Assembly: GCA_002914805.1 (NCBI GenBank)
Contig: JXTB01000529.1
Coordinates: 140,207-204,206 of the forward strand
Reading direction: 5' to 3'
Origin: Parasponia andersonii
Lineage: Eukaryota > Streptophyta > Magnoliopsida > Rosales > Cannabaceae
Length of the DNA stretch: 64,000 nucleotides
Positions within the stretch are counted from its first letter, which is position 1, and the number at the start of each line of letters is the position of its first letter. The translations under genes and the position numbers were made by a program. Below, in pieces: positions 11,554 to 22,531 of this stretch. The notes under the pieces were generated by a model. The model saw only the letters and a list, made by a program, of their open reading frames with translations. It was not told where the DNA came from and made no database searches.

Positions 11554-12223
11554 TCACTTCCATTTCTTGAACTTGCCCCCGAACATCCCATGCTTACCAT
11601 GCTTGCCAAATTTGCCGTGCTTGCCAAACTTGCCGTGCTTGAACTTGCCGCCATGGTGCTTAAACTTTCCGTGATGCATATGAGAACCATGTGGCTGTGG
11701 GTAGTGAGAGCCATGGGAAAGATGGTGAGCACCATAAGCAGCTGCTGCTGCAGCCGCACCCCCAGCGATTAGTGACCCAACGCCACCGTGCCCTGCAATG
11801 AAACATAAGCAAGCAAAACCCACAAACAATTGGGATGGATGAGTTGTTTGGTAGCATAGGAATGACAATATGACAAAAACAGATCCAGTTCAGATGCTTA
11901 AAATAACTATTAAAAAAAAAAAAAAAAGAACCATGAATCATGCAATTTTTAAGGTAGGGACCTGAATGATGAGCAGAAGGGCCTGGATAAGCAGCTGGAG
12001 GGTAACCGGAAGGAGGATATCCAGCGGGAGGATAGGCTTGTGGAGGGTAACCCTGTGGGGGATAACCGTGTTGAGGAGGCGGAGGAGGGTATGCACCAGG
12101 TGGAGGAGGGTACTGTCCTGGTGGATACTGAGCAGGAGGATATCCAGGGTATCCATGTCCAGGGATAAGGTGTCCAAACAGCCCTTTGTCATGCTCATCA
12201 TGTTTATCCTTCCCACCACCCAT
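11554..12223 (-). CDS. Glycine-rich protein A3-like (GYPP/HGKFKH protein)
   Basis: Two exons, 12223-11962 and 11792-11554, have a GT-AG intron of 169 bp (CATTCAG|GTCCCT, then TTGCAG|GGCACG). They encode 166 residues. The N-terminus MGGGKDKHDEHDKGLFGHLI is followed by about 60 residues of GYPP/AYPP repeats, then an Ala-rich GG(A)nYGAHH stretch that is a possible membrane or hydrophobic segment. The C-terminal tail is rich in His, Lys, Gly and Phe and ends GMFGGKFKKWK. This matches plant glycine-rich protein A3 and related GYPP proteins, small proteins of unsettled function often linked to stress and membranes. The reading frame is clean across the junction. It is an isolated gene. The start codon is the first ATG, directly behind an AAG-rich leader. 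Confidence 0.93.
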
Positions 12224-12269
12224 CTTCTTCTTCTTCTTCTTCTTCTTCTTCTTTAGTCAAAAAGTAAAG
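12224..12269 (-). other. 5'UTR exon 2 of the glycine-rich protein gene
   Basis: Reading the minus strand, an intron acceptor TTGCAG ends at 12270. The remaining leader CTTTACTTTTTGACTAAAG then runs through a (GAA)n tract straight into the ATG at 12223. The (CTT)n plus-strand repeat at 12223-12253 is part of this leader. Confidence 0.6.
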
Positions 12270-12853
12270 CTGCAATACGAAATAATATTACAATGATTCA
12301 GACCAGATGGATAGTTATTTGCATTGCCAATTCAGATTTAATTAGACAGACAGACAGACAGACAAACAACTAGTTTTTTAGAATCTGAATTGTGAACCCA
12401 CCCACTCCAAAAGGGCCAAAGCTGTTTTGTTTTATTCACCAATCCACCCTTCTAATTTTTCTAAAATTAAACAATAATAAGATCGATTCATATTGATGCC
12501 TTGCTCGCAGTTCATGTAATTCTATCTTGAATCCAAATAACAACAATGAATTTTTTTAAAAAAAACAATAACAAAACAAACAAAATTCCTTCTTCTCATT
12601 ATTAAAAGTAGTGAAATCAAACCGTAAAATCATTAAGAAGGAAAAAAAAAAAAAAAAAGGGAAGATCCATAGCTAAATGCAGAAACGATTCAATATAATC
12701 CTATTCCTGATTGAAACTACGATGATGTATGATTTTTACTCTTCAACTGAGCGACAAAATTTCACAAATCTAACAATTAACGAAAGAGAGAATTATAAAA
12801 TTATAATAAAATAAAATAAAATAAAAAAAAGAAAAAAGGAGCTAGCTTTTTAC

Positions 12854-12935
12854 CTCGGTGATCTGATTCTGGTTCTGATGATATCTGATTGGATGCTAAC
12901 TTTAACAAAAGTAAACGGACGAAAATATCATTCTG
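12854..12935 (-). other. Probable 5'UTR exon 1 and 5'UTR intron (12270-12853)
   Basis: On the minus strand CACCGAG|GTAAAAAG is a good donor at 12853. It pairs with the acceptor at 12270 and implies a 584-bp leader intron. The exon upstream has no long open frame. Its start is inferred from the TATA-like site at 12959-12967. Confidence 0.5.
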
Positions 12936-12958
12936 TTCTGAGGGGCAGAGAGAGTGGT

Positions 12959-12967
12959 AATTATAAG
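12959..12967 (-). promoter_or_regulatory. TATA-like element of the glycine-rich protein gene
   Basis: The minus strand reads CTTATAATTAC here, about 30 bp before the inferred leader exon. It is the best TATA candidate upstream of that exon, followed by a CT-rich start region. Confidence 0.4.
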
Positions 12968-13051
12968 GATAATCAAATTCGGATCGCATAGGATGGGGAT
13001 AGATAGATAGATAGAGATTAAAGAGATGGCCCAATTATTCCTATTCCTTAG

Positions 13052-13093
13052 ACGCGTTGGCTCATATTCTATTCATACGCGTCAAAGACGCGT
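13052..13093 (-). promoter_or_regulatory. Cluster of three ACGCGT (CGCG-box) motifs
   Basis: ACGCGT occurs at 13052-13057, 13077-13082 and 13088-13093, three times in 42 bp in very AT-rich DNA. It lies about 90-130 bp upstream of the TATA-like site. CGCG boxes are bound by calmodulin-binding CAMTA factors, and ACGCGT also resembles an ABA coupling element. This fits a stress-responsive gene, but the link is inferred. Confidence 0.5.
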
Positions 13094-13100
13094 CCTCTGA

Positions 13101-14432
13101 ACGCATTGCCCTACCTCACTCCACCACTCCTAATATTCTTCACATTTATTTTAAACAAAAATATATTCTAACATTGATTTCATTAAGGTATTGATGTAAT
13201 GACACATTTACCCCATCTGCATATAATCTCTACCTTCACAAAGTGCAAAAGATTTTGAGGATTTTATCCCTTTTTGCTGCCCCCTATGCATACACACTGT
13301 CTCGCTTCGCTCTCCCTGTAATATGAAAAATAACACAAATGCCTTTTAAATTTTCAAATTGTTTTAAAAATATCCCATTCTATTAGTTTTATGGATGAAA
13401 ACCATTAGTTTACTCTTTTAGTTTTAGAGGGCAAAATAGTACAGGCCATATATTTCAGAGGGCAAAAGTTAAAGAAAGAATCCTAAATATCAAATTTAAC
13501 TTTTACAATTTTAAGCTTTTTAACCAATCAGAGCATATTATTAAAATAAAGAGAAAAAAATCAAGCAAGACTTAAAACAAACAAATATACAACTACAGAA
13601 ATAAAGATTGAACGAGTATGTCAAATTTCTTTCTTTTTTTTTTTTTTTGGCTTATTTGAATTAAATTTGATATTTACGATTTTTTTTTCACTTTTGCCCT
13701 TCTTAAAACATGTAGCATTTATCACTTTAACCCCTAAAAGCGTAAACTAGCAATTTCCATCCATAAACATTTTTATTTGAAATTTCAGGGGGCATTTACT
13801 TTACCTCTCATTTACTTTTCATATTACAAGGGGCAAATGGCAAAATGAGACGAGATATATACATTGAAGGCAAAAATTTAAAAAAAAAAAAAANTTATAG
13901 TCCATGTGATTATTTTTATACATGTCGCAACTGTAACTATTACTTATCTATCAAAGCATACATAGGAGAAATTCATCGAGGAGAAGGAAAACTCTCCTTA
14001 CCTTCCTTAATAATATTAATTATTAAAAAAAAAGTGCTGAAAGAAGAAACACCATATCTAACGCCAAAAGGGACCAAAATAAGTTGACATTTTACAACTA
14101 AAACTACATATATTTTTTTTAAGCAGAACATTACCAATTCTTACTACAAATTTAAACAAAAATAACAAATTCTACCAAGACTTGAACCTCTGACTCTAAA
14201 TTCACACACACGTCCCAGAAGTTTTGAACCAACTGAACTAGTTGGCACCAAAAGAACATATACTTAAGTAGATTAGAATGCATGCCCTAAAGTTAAACCA
14301 TCAATCTAATATCACTCACAAGCGACATCAGCTTGCTGTCATTTCTTTATTTTTATTTTTTTTATCATTTTTTCCGAAAGGGCCTGCTGCCATTTCTAGG
14401 GACAACAACATAATTGTTTTCTTCTAAAGGAT
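13101..14432. other. Intergenic region with a foldback element, no gene seen
   Basis: Between the two minus-strand genes the only structured part is the inverted repeat at 13314-13836. One undefined base is at 13894, after an A run. The part from about 14100 to 14432 is probably downstream sequence of the F-box gene. Confidence 0.6.
13314..13836. mobile_element. Long foldback (inverted-repeat) element, MITE-like
   Basis: The left end CCCTGTAATATGAAAA (13314) is mirrored by the right end TTTTCATATTACAAGGGG (about 13817-13834). Homology continues inward for about 190 bp. GTTTTATGGATG..AA and GAGGGCAAAAGTTAAAG on the left match, reversed, GTTTATGGATGGAAA and AAGGGCAAAAGTGAAAA on the right, followed by CTAAATATCAAATTTAA against GTAAATATCAAATTTAA. 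The spacer is about 130 bp (roughly 13510-13640). No coding capacity was seen. Confidence 0.75.
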
Positions 14433-16541
14433 TCAGCAAAACCACAAAGCAGATTCTAGTTCCTTCTCATCAGCACAATTATATCCCAGCGAGTATGCTC
14501 GTGCTGCAACATCCACATAGACATACAAGGCGTTTATTGAGATCCATTAATAAACCAAACGAAACGAGTAAAGAAGACAAAAATTGATTTCTAAGGATTC
14601 AATTTCGAAAAGAAGAAAACAGTAACCAAATATTACCAAAGCGGCCAGATCCCATAAATGGTTCTGCCTCGTCTGTGACACCGCATTGTTGCTGTTCCTG
14701 GAGATTTTCCAAAGAAACACAATATCAATAACTAAACAACCACAGCCACCTCTGCAACTCCTCCATGACGGACTAATAACTCAAAAGTAGATTGGTTTTG
14801 ATAAAACAAACAGCACTTTATAAAGCAAATTAAAACAAGCCTATGGCAGATAATCAATGTTATCAAATTCAAACAATTGTAAGCGCAAGAGATTCACTCA
14901 CACTATCTGGTTCCATTTCACCTGGTGACAGCAATCGATCAAAACAGTGCCCAGATATAGTACAAACCCATTGCTCATTTGTAGAGTCCATAACAGCTTC
15001 TCTGCATGAATCATCACATACTGGAAAGACAAGGCAAGCATAATTACAATCAAATCAATTAGCACCAATCCACACAACCATCAATATATAAAGACATGTA
15101 TAAGATTCAATAATGTCTCCTCTCTTACCATGAATATGTCCAGTCTTCTCGCAAAGAAATACATCGCCAATTTGATAGTAAGAACAGGTTTCTCCCGAAC
15201 AGGCATGGTCTGTGACCACCTTATCTGTCAGACCTCTACTGCTTCTCCACATAGACACTTGATCAGCTACAGTTTTGTCAAGTATTATGCGGTCGTCAAT
15301 CACCTTCACGGGTATACAATATAATTAAGATGGATCCCGTTTCTATTATTGGAAATATCAAGTTCGAAATTGAAACAGAACAGAAGGTGTTGCTTACACA
15401 CACACGTGTGTGTATATATAGCTTAGAACGCAAGTGTCTTCAGAACCAATTTGTGCCTACATAGGCACTTATTTCCCTCCCCTTCAATTAACAAGTGATT
15501 ATTTAGTGCATTTGTTTTTTTTTTAGTATCATCCACAAGACAAAATAAAATGTGACGGAAGAATTAAGTGGCAGGCAGTAACCTGTGAAGGCAGAGGTGC
15601 TTGGCTTCTCTTGGCTGCTTGCATTTGGATGTAATACTCTTTAAACTCAGTAGGGCAATTCCTAACTAGTTCCACCATGTCCTCTTCATCACGCTGCAAA
15701 AGAAAGAAAGGAGAAGCGGTCTGCTTATAAGGTAAGGGAAAAGACCAAGCTAGGAATTCAAAGTAAGTAACCAACATTGAGGAGCGTGTGGTTCAAAATA
15801 AGACACTAGTTGTAATAATCTCCTGTGTTGTTGGCTGATGAGTGATGAGTCTAACTCTAAATATAATGTACAAGCTAACATAACATAATAAGAAAAGCGT
15901 AAATAAAAGTAACAATAGAAGAAGTGAGAGGAGATGTCACCTGAATATAAAGCTTTTTCCAAGGACATTGACGTAGTTTGTTGGAAGGAGGCAAAAGACC
16001 CCAGCGCAATGAATACCTGGGGTAGAGAAATTGTTCAATTTTCAATTTTCTTTCTTTCTTTTTTTGGGTTGAAATTATAAAAACACAAGTATTAATGCAT
16101 TAAAAAAAAAGAAAAAAAAAAAGAAAAAAAAAAAAACTGACAAGCGACGCCATAAAGATTCATCGGAAGCAGCAGAATTAAGAAATCTACAGACAAGTGC
16201 GCAGGAAATGAGATCCTCAGAAGAGAGGAATTTGAGGATGTGAGGAAACAGTTCTGGAGGGATTTTACTCAATATTCCAGATTCAATTCTCCTATGAGGA
16301 TGAACCTCTGCCTCCTCACGCCTTCTCTTTCCGTTGGGTTCCTCTTCCTCTTCCTCTTCCTCTTCCTCTTCCTGCGAAATCAATCACAACCCTTAATCCT
16401 TAAAATTCCTAATTCGAAAGGAAGCGAAAAAAAAAAAAAAAAAATGAAAAATGAAAAAGAAATAGGAGACCCACCTGATCCGAGACCTGAGAGAGCACCT
16501 CCGATTCCAGGAAGTGCGCCAAATTCTCCTCTTCCTCATNG
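14433..16541 (-). CDS. SKIP31: SKIP31-like F-box protein
   Basis: Eight exons join in frame with GT-AG borders: about 16541-16475, 16371-16142, 16016-15941, 15693-15583, 15303-15129, 15020-14902, 14697-14637 and 14503-14433 (TGA). They encode about 300 residues. An acidic Glu run is followed by the F-box ([16 protein letters not shown] then [12 protein letters not shown] and ESLWRRL). After it come the blocks [46 protein letters not shown], a Cys-rich [10 protein letters not shown]...CEKTG...CDDSC region, ISGHCFDRL, and EPFMGSGRF...[11 protein letters not shown] to the end. The order matches Arabidopsis SKIP31, an F-box subunit of SCF ubiquitin ligases. The start is unresolved: base N at 16540 lies where the first codons belong, and an in-frame TAG precedes it. 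An A/T run of about 35 bp (16101-16136) abuts the exon 2 donor. Confidence 0.92.
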
Positions 16542-16914
16542 TCCTACCTCGATTCTCTCCCCCACAAACCTATTGCCAATCAACAACCACCTCATCCCCC
16601 CAATTCCACCCTCCTCTCTCGTCGCCTCCATCTGGTCGAGTCGGGTCGGGTCGAGCCCCTGTGGACAGTTGGAATCAATCCAATTTGATCTCAACCAATG
16701 GGTTTAGGCCCAAAGTTCTGAAGAATTTCGGGGAAAAAAAGTTTTAGACATTTATACCTATTTTTCAAAAATATATTACCAAATTTATGATCATTCAAAA
16801 ATAATAAAAATTCATAGGATCTTTTTACGGACCTTTTTCTAAATATTTTGGAAGCTAGAAAACATATTGACATTTTAGTAACTAAGTCATCTTTTTTTTT
16901 TTACAAGATACCAT
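16542..16914. other. Upstream region of the F-box gene, no gene seen
   Basis: The segment directly above the coding region (to about 16700) is C/T-rich on the plus strand and probably holds the 5'UTR and promoter of the minus-strand F-box gene. No clear TATA box was fixed. AT-rich DNA follows. Confidence 0.45.
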
Positions 16915-17400
16915 AAAAGTTTCTTAAAAATGAATTTGGTTTAATTTGGTTTCCTTTTACCTGAACGTTCTGTAAATAAGTAAATCATAGGAAACCAAAG
17001 TTTCCTAGAAACTAGTTTGATTTCCTTTGGTCGAAAGTTTTATACGTAAGTAAATCACAGAAAAGCACAAAGGTTTCTTGGAAACCAGTTTGGTTTCTTT
17101 TATTCAAATGTCTTGTATATAAGTAAATCATATGAAATCATGAATATTTCTGGGAAACCATTGTGTTTTCTTTTTTGTAGAATGTCCTGTAGCTAAATAA
17201 ATCACAAGAAATCACAAAAATTTCTTGGAAACCATCGTAGTTTTCTTTTAGCATAATGCCCTATAACTAAGCAAATTAAAAGAAACTACGAAAATTTTTT
17301 AGAAATCATTGTGATTTCTTTTTTAAATCACTAAAAACAATGAAAGTTTTCTGAAAGCTATTATGATTTTCTTTTTACAGAATGCCCTGTAGTAAGAATT
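16915..17400. repeat. Degenerate minisatellite, about 70-76 bp period
   Basis: TAAATCA and close variants recur at about 16981, 17051, 17124, 17198 and 17274, spaced 70 to 76 bp. Each is followed by TTTCT.GGAAACCA..GTG.TTTCTTTT and ATG.CCTGTA-like words. About five or six copies have drifted in sequence. Units are not identical and spacers are not unique, so this is not a CRISPR array. Confidence 0.75.
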
Positions 17401-18502
17401 GGTTTAGACATTGAACAAAAATGCTGAAGAATATGATCAAATTTTCAAATTAAGTAATTATATTTTTTGAAGTAAATGCAACAAAAATATATATATTTGT
17501 TATTAGATTCGGGCAACTAGTTTCCAATAACCAAATTGGTTTCTAGTAATTAATAATTAAATTGACAAAATAGTTCTACTCTTTATGATATAAACTAATT
17601 TGCTTTTTAATTTTTATTAACTAAATAATTATGATATTTATAATGTAAACCAATATGGTTGTTGATTTTTAGTAACCAATTTGATTTTTAGTTTCCAAAA
17701 ATCAATTAGTTTAAGATTTCTAATAATAAATTGATAATTAGTTTTAAGAGTGATCATCTACAAGTAAACTAGTAGCAAAAAGAAACAAGAAAAATGGAAA
17801 CTCTAAGATATTATTTAGTCTTTCTTAGCAAAAATTTATTGTTTTTCTAAAAAACGGTAGTACAAAAATAAGTAAAAGTTTGGACATGGTATTCTTAGTA
17901 TTATTTATCAAAAGGTAGTACTAGGTGTCATTTTTCCAAAAAGAAAAAAGAAAACTTCAAAAATACCCATTTTTAAAACTATATTATTATAAATACCTAT
18001 TTTTATTTTAATTTTATAAATATTCATTTTTATATGTATTTTAGGAAAATGTAGACTACCACTATTTTATATGGTATACATTTTATGAATAAAATTTACG
18101 CTAAAAATTAGCACATATTTTAAAATATATACCGTTCATATTTTACACATGAAATGTGTATATTAAATGGATAAATTTTACATTATAAATGTGGACCACT
18201 CATATTTTGTATATAGAATGTGTACCATAAAAATGGATGTTTTCGAAAGAAAAATTAAAAACGAGTATTGTTGAAATTAGTATAAAGAATTAGGCGTAAT
18301 TTTCAAAATAAAAAAAGAAACCCAAAACGCACGGACTTCCTGCTTTGCGTGTTTTATCGTGGGTGACTCAGTTTGGTCTATCTACCATCAAGCAAAGCTA
18401 AGCTCAGTCATGATTGAATTTGAATCCATGGTGGGTGACTCACGCTGATTGCTGCTGACTCGGAGATTGTAGCTGTACCATACGAATCCCTTCAGATCAG
18501 AN
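17401..18502. other. AT-rich intergenic stretch, no gene seen
   Basis: AT-rich DNA with no credible gene. A repeated word pattern around GTGTACCATAAAAATGG and ATGTGTATATTAAATGG suggests local duplication (about 18040-18240). One undefined base is at 18502. Confidence 0.5.
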
Positions 18503-18712
18503 TTTACCTATGCATAGGTATCAATTTAACCAATGAAAATTTAGCATGTATATTTTTTTATTGTAAAAAATAAGAGAGAGAAAGAGCATTAATGATGTAG
18601 GTCTTTTCATGCACTTCATTATGGTCATTGGATCATCGTTAGATGGTGATCCAACGGCTAAAAAAAAAATATCTACCCATAGATAAAAAAAAATACTTAT
18701 TAGATTGGACCA
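18503..18712 (-). mobile_element. MITE copy 1 (GGGCACCAAT family), minus orientation
   Basis: The reverse complement aligns to the copy at 29545-29789 over most of its length. Both contain TAGCCGTTGGATCAC, the partly palindromic GATCC...GGATC core, ATGAAAAGACxTACATCATTAAT, CTCTTATTTTTTA.AATAAAAAAATATACAT and TAAATTTTCATTGG. The left end abuts the N at 18502. Confidence 0.75.
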
Positions 18713-18920
18713 ATTCATTTTTATTATATATATATATATATAGCTTTTTGACAAATGGCATATGATTAATGATCTAGACCTCTGTCACAACCTCCCTACC
18801 TCTTCGCTCTTTTGCTCTTACTTTAGATCCGCACCACACCATTCTTACAATATACACCTTCTCCATTTCTTTTATTTACTCCTACCTACTTCTTAATATT
18901 TATTTATTCATTTAATTTTT

Positions 18921-19140
18921 GGGCACCAATCTAGTAGGTATTTTTTTATCTATATATAGGTATTATTTTAGCCTATAAAATATTTTTTACAGTTTTTTTA
19001 TATTAAAAAATTAAAAAAATAATATTAATAATGCACATCTTTTCATACAATTCGTTATAGTTATTGAATCATATTAAATAATGATTCAATAACTAAAAAA
19101 AATACTACACATAAATAAAAAAATACTTACTAAATTAGAA
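18921..19140 (+). mobile_element. MITE copy 2 (GGGCACCAAT family)
   Basis: It begins GGGCACCAATCTAGTAGG, the family's inverted-repeat end, and ends with AAATACTTACTAAATTAG. The middle keeps the TTTTCATACAATTCGTTATAG and GATTCAATAACT words in diverged form. Confidence 0.7.
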
Positions 19141-20019
19141 ACTTTATATATTTATTATGATTTATGTATACTACATTACTACTAATAACTATGATATGAT
19201 ATTTTCATCCCGTCCTTTCCTTTGCGATAATTAGATTAGATTCTTGATATAACTATAGATTAATACTAGAAACATACATAATAATGTGACGTATTCTTTT
19301 AGCCATCTATATACATAATGAGATATTGTTTGAAAAATTATGAATAATTAAAATTAATAGCACATCATTGTGTGTAAATTTTTTGCGTCTCTAATATTAC
19401 TCATAACTATAGATATCGCTCCTAATTGACTTACCTTTAAAGATACAACTATATTATATAAGTGAGAAAACATTGTAACTAAGATTGTGAAGTGAGAAAT
19501 AAATGTTAGAAGAACACCTTCCACAAAACGGTGGCCCATCCGTTATTTGTCCAATTAGTACTTACTTGACGAGATGAAAAATGTCAACATTTTTTTTTTG
19601 GGGGTTGGAAGATCATGCACTCATTGGATAGGAGCAACCACTTCATTAGATTTAGTTTTGAGTATTCTTATTCCTCAAAAGTGAGGTCTCTACGATTTGA
19701 ATCTCACGACCTCTTACTTAAGAGTCTAACATCCTAGTAACAACCACGCCAGTTAGCCTAGGATATTAGCCTTAAGACTAACTAAGAAGTAATGGGTTCA
19801 AATCTAAGAGGACATTGACCAAAACTACTGGCCCATCGCTTTGTAGAAGATGTTCTCCAAAAATAAATTCTTGCTATGTAAACTTTCCTAGAGTAGGATT
19901 TTATGCTCTTCTTCTACTAGTTTGTTCTTTACAATTCTCTTAATTTTCTGATTATACTATATAATATGATTGAGTGAATAGTCGATAGCTTTTAACTATT
20001 ATTTAGGGGTATTTAATAT

Positions 20020-20283
20020 GGGTATCAATCTAATAGTTTTATTTATTTTTACCTATCTATAGGTATTGATTGCCTAATTAAAATTCATCACATATATTAT
20101 TTTCATAATAAAAAGTGAAGAGAGAAAAATATTAAATAATATGTATTTATTTTTGTTAATTTTTTTTTCCAACTACTCAAATTATAGTAGTAGTTAGATA
20201 ATATAACCTAATAGTTAAAGAAAAATTATCTATAGATAGGTAAAAAAAATATATATATATATATCTACTGGATTATAGCCCAT
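20020..20283 (-). mobile_element. MITE copy 3 (GGGCACCAAT family), diverged
   Basis: It runs from GGGTATCAATCTAATAG to TACTGGATTATAGCCC with TATAGATAGG and TATAGGTATTGAT blocks near the ends. It matches the family in minus orientation but is the most diverged copy. Confidence 0.55.
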
Positions 20284-20320
20284 TTAGCATATATTTCTTC
20301 TACTGTTCTATAATTATTAT

Positions 20321-21827
20321 TGTCACGACCCAAAACCCGGGCTAGTGGCAGAAAGGAAATTTCACAAAGATAAGAAATTCCTTGATTTATTTGAAAAATG
20401 TCAAAAGTTCTAGTTTTATAAAACGGTCTATTTAAATAAAATAATTAGAATTTCATCCCGTGAACCACTCCCACAGTTCGTATATACCATTAAACATAGA
20501 CCAAATAATAATTTAAAAATACAAAGTCAAATATAAATCTAAGCATCACCATCATCTACAACAAAACTCAAATCCTAGAATGACATACATAAGTTCACAG
20601 ACAAAATAGAAAGCAGTAATCTTGGTTCAAATGCTAAACAAAACTCAAACAATCCAAACACCATGACGACAAGCTTCTAGCATTACCAAGAAATGAACTA
20701 CAGTTAAGATGACCTCTTATTCCTCTTGATCACCAAGGTCGCACTAGACACCACCTGAGGAAGGGAGGAAGGAGTGAGCATAAAATACCCAGTAGGAAAA
20801 ACGATTACCTCGGATGAAAATATTTTAGTGATGGAGAATTTTTGCATGGTTAGTTTAGTCCAAAACATACATATATATATATATATAATCCAAACCGAAA
20901 ATCCATATATACATAAAGTAGTGTAATCAAAACCATTCAATTTATATGCATATGACACAAATCAATCCATACCCATAAGCTCTCATCTTTTCTGTAGAAA
21001 CCCAGGATGATGGCACTAAGTATGCCTAACAGCCTGCCTAACACCTAAGCCCATATCCAGAGGAGACACCCGTGTGTCGCCTACCAAACCTAGAGGGGTA
21101 ACTGAATTGCCTACGTCTGCCAAATGGGGAGGTAATCAGAAGTAACGCATGGGTTTACAGACTCTACACCGACGGTGAGGCACGTAGCGCCACACTGTAA
21201 ATCCACGATGCTAACACGGTGCTCATGTATGATCCTCTAACATGTGCAATAAGGAACTGAAGTGTGAAAATAATCATGTTCGAGTTTTTCAATAAAATCA
21301 GCATACTAGGTTTTATAGGAAAATGAGCAGCATAACGACCCTATTTTTATTATACCCAAAATAACTTGTACTCAGAAAAATCCCCAGAGCAATACAGTAC
21401 ATATATGTATATCATACCATTACAATCCATCACATATGTTCAATAAAACCAAAAATCACATTTGTTCTCATATGTTACAGAAAATAAGTTTTATTCGAAA
21501 ACGATATAAAATAGAGATAATTGAGTCCCTACCTCGCTCGAATAGCGATATTGTGCTATTGAATTCTCAAGATGTCGTTGACGATCACTTGGAGGGTCGG
21601 AGACCGATTCCAAGCCCTCGATCATCCTCTTGCGAAAAATCAACTTCTCAACGGAGCTTCAAATCCACAAACGGACCTCTTCACTGAATTTCTTGCACTC
21701 AAAATAGCTAGGTTAGACATATAATTTGTCCGATTCGAGTCCGAGCCCACACGGGACCGGTGGCATGCAAAACGAGGTAAATCTCGGTTATCTCATCTCG
21801 ATTTCCGTTCCAGTCACCAAACATAGG

Positions 21828-21881
<54 letters not shown>

Positions 21882-22531
21882 AACTTCCCTATTTTCCGAG
21901 TACAATCCAAAAATGACAACAAAAATACAATCCAACAGCTGGATCAAAAAGTCAAACTTAAACTCAAAATATGAAAAAATGACAACTTTTGATTCGGGCA
22001 TTATGGGGATAAGATATATATACCTTGACAATCTTTGCGACGAGACGAATCTAACGAGGCCAGTTTGGGGTCGAATGGTGGCCAGAATCGTCGCCGGCGG
22101 CCAAAAATCTGAAATGCTCCACTTTGTCTTCTCCGGCAGCTGGAACTACTCAGCGTCGACTCGGCGCGGCACGAGGTAGCTCCGCTGGTGGTCTACGTGA
22201 GTAGACGACGGCGGAAGGCGAGTTGCGGCGGCTTCCTCAGTTCTCGGCCGAGCGTGCGCAGGAAAGAGAGATAGAGCATTGGTGGGGGAGAGAGAGAAGA
22301 GAGAGAGAGAGAGGAAAAGAAACAGGGCACGTGGCTCTGTTTTATGGGGCAGTGCAATTTTTCAAAAATTACACATAAGTCCCCAAAATTTCAAATCTCT
22401 ATCAATTCTATCTCCCAAAATTTGTAATTTAGTCATTCTACACAAAACTTTTGCAAATTAATCCCTCTATTGTTATATCCAGAAAATTAGTAAAATGTCC
22501 AAATTACCCTCCCAAAATCCGAATTTTTACA
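20321..22531. mobile_element. Non-coding TG...CA element (solo-LTR-like), copy 1
   Basis: It starts TGTCACGACCCAAAACCCGG and ends GAATTTTTACA, about 2.21 kb. The flanks are ATTAT (20316-20320) and ATCAT (22532-22536), a 5-bp duplication with one C/T mismatch. Interior landmarks are shared in order with 49202-51562: GGAGTGAGCATAAAATACCC, a CTACCTCGCTCGAATAGCGA block, TTTCTTGCACTCAAAATAGCTAG, a GTGGCATGCAAAACGAGG block, and a GC-rich GCCGGCGGCC stretch near the right end. No retrotransposon protein is encoded. It contains an (AT)n run at 21830-21878. Confidence 0.7.
21830..21878. repeat. (AT)n microsatellite
   Basis: About 49 bp of uninterrupted TA repeats lie inside the TG...CA element. Confidence 0.95.

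Noticed and set aside
11660..12223. Unspliced 187-codon frame through the glycine-rich protein intron
   Set aside because: The spliced form with GT-AG borders gives the conserved C-terminus; the read-through gives unrelated residues.
11966..12256. Plus-strand Arg/Trp-rich and Leu-rich frame opposite the glycine-rich gene
   Set aside because: It is a reverse-strand shadow of the GYPP repeats and the GAA leader.
16915..17400. CRISPR-like regular repeat
   Set aside because: Units are diverged, spacers are not unique, lengths vary and the genome is a plant.
20704..20958. Minus-strand frame in TG...CA copy 1
   Set aside because: It is low complexity over a TA run and not shared with copy 2 of the family.
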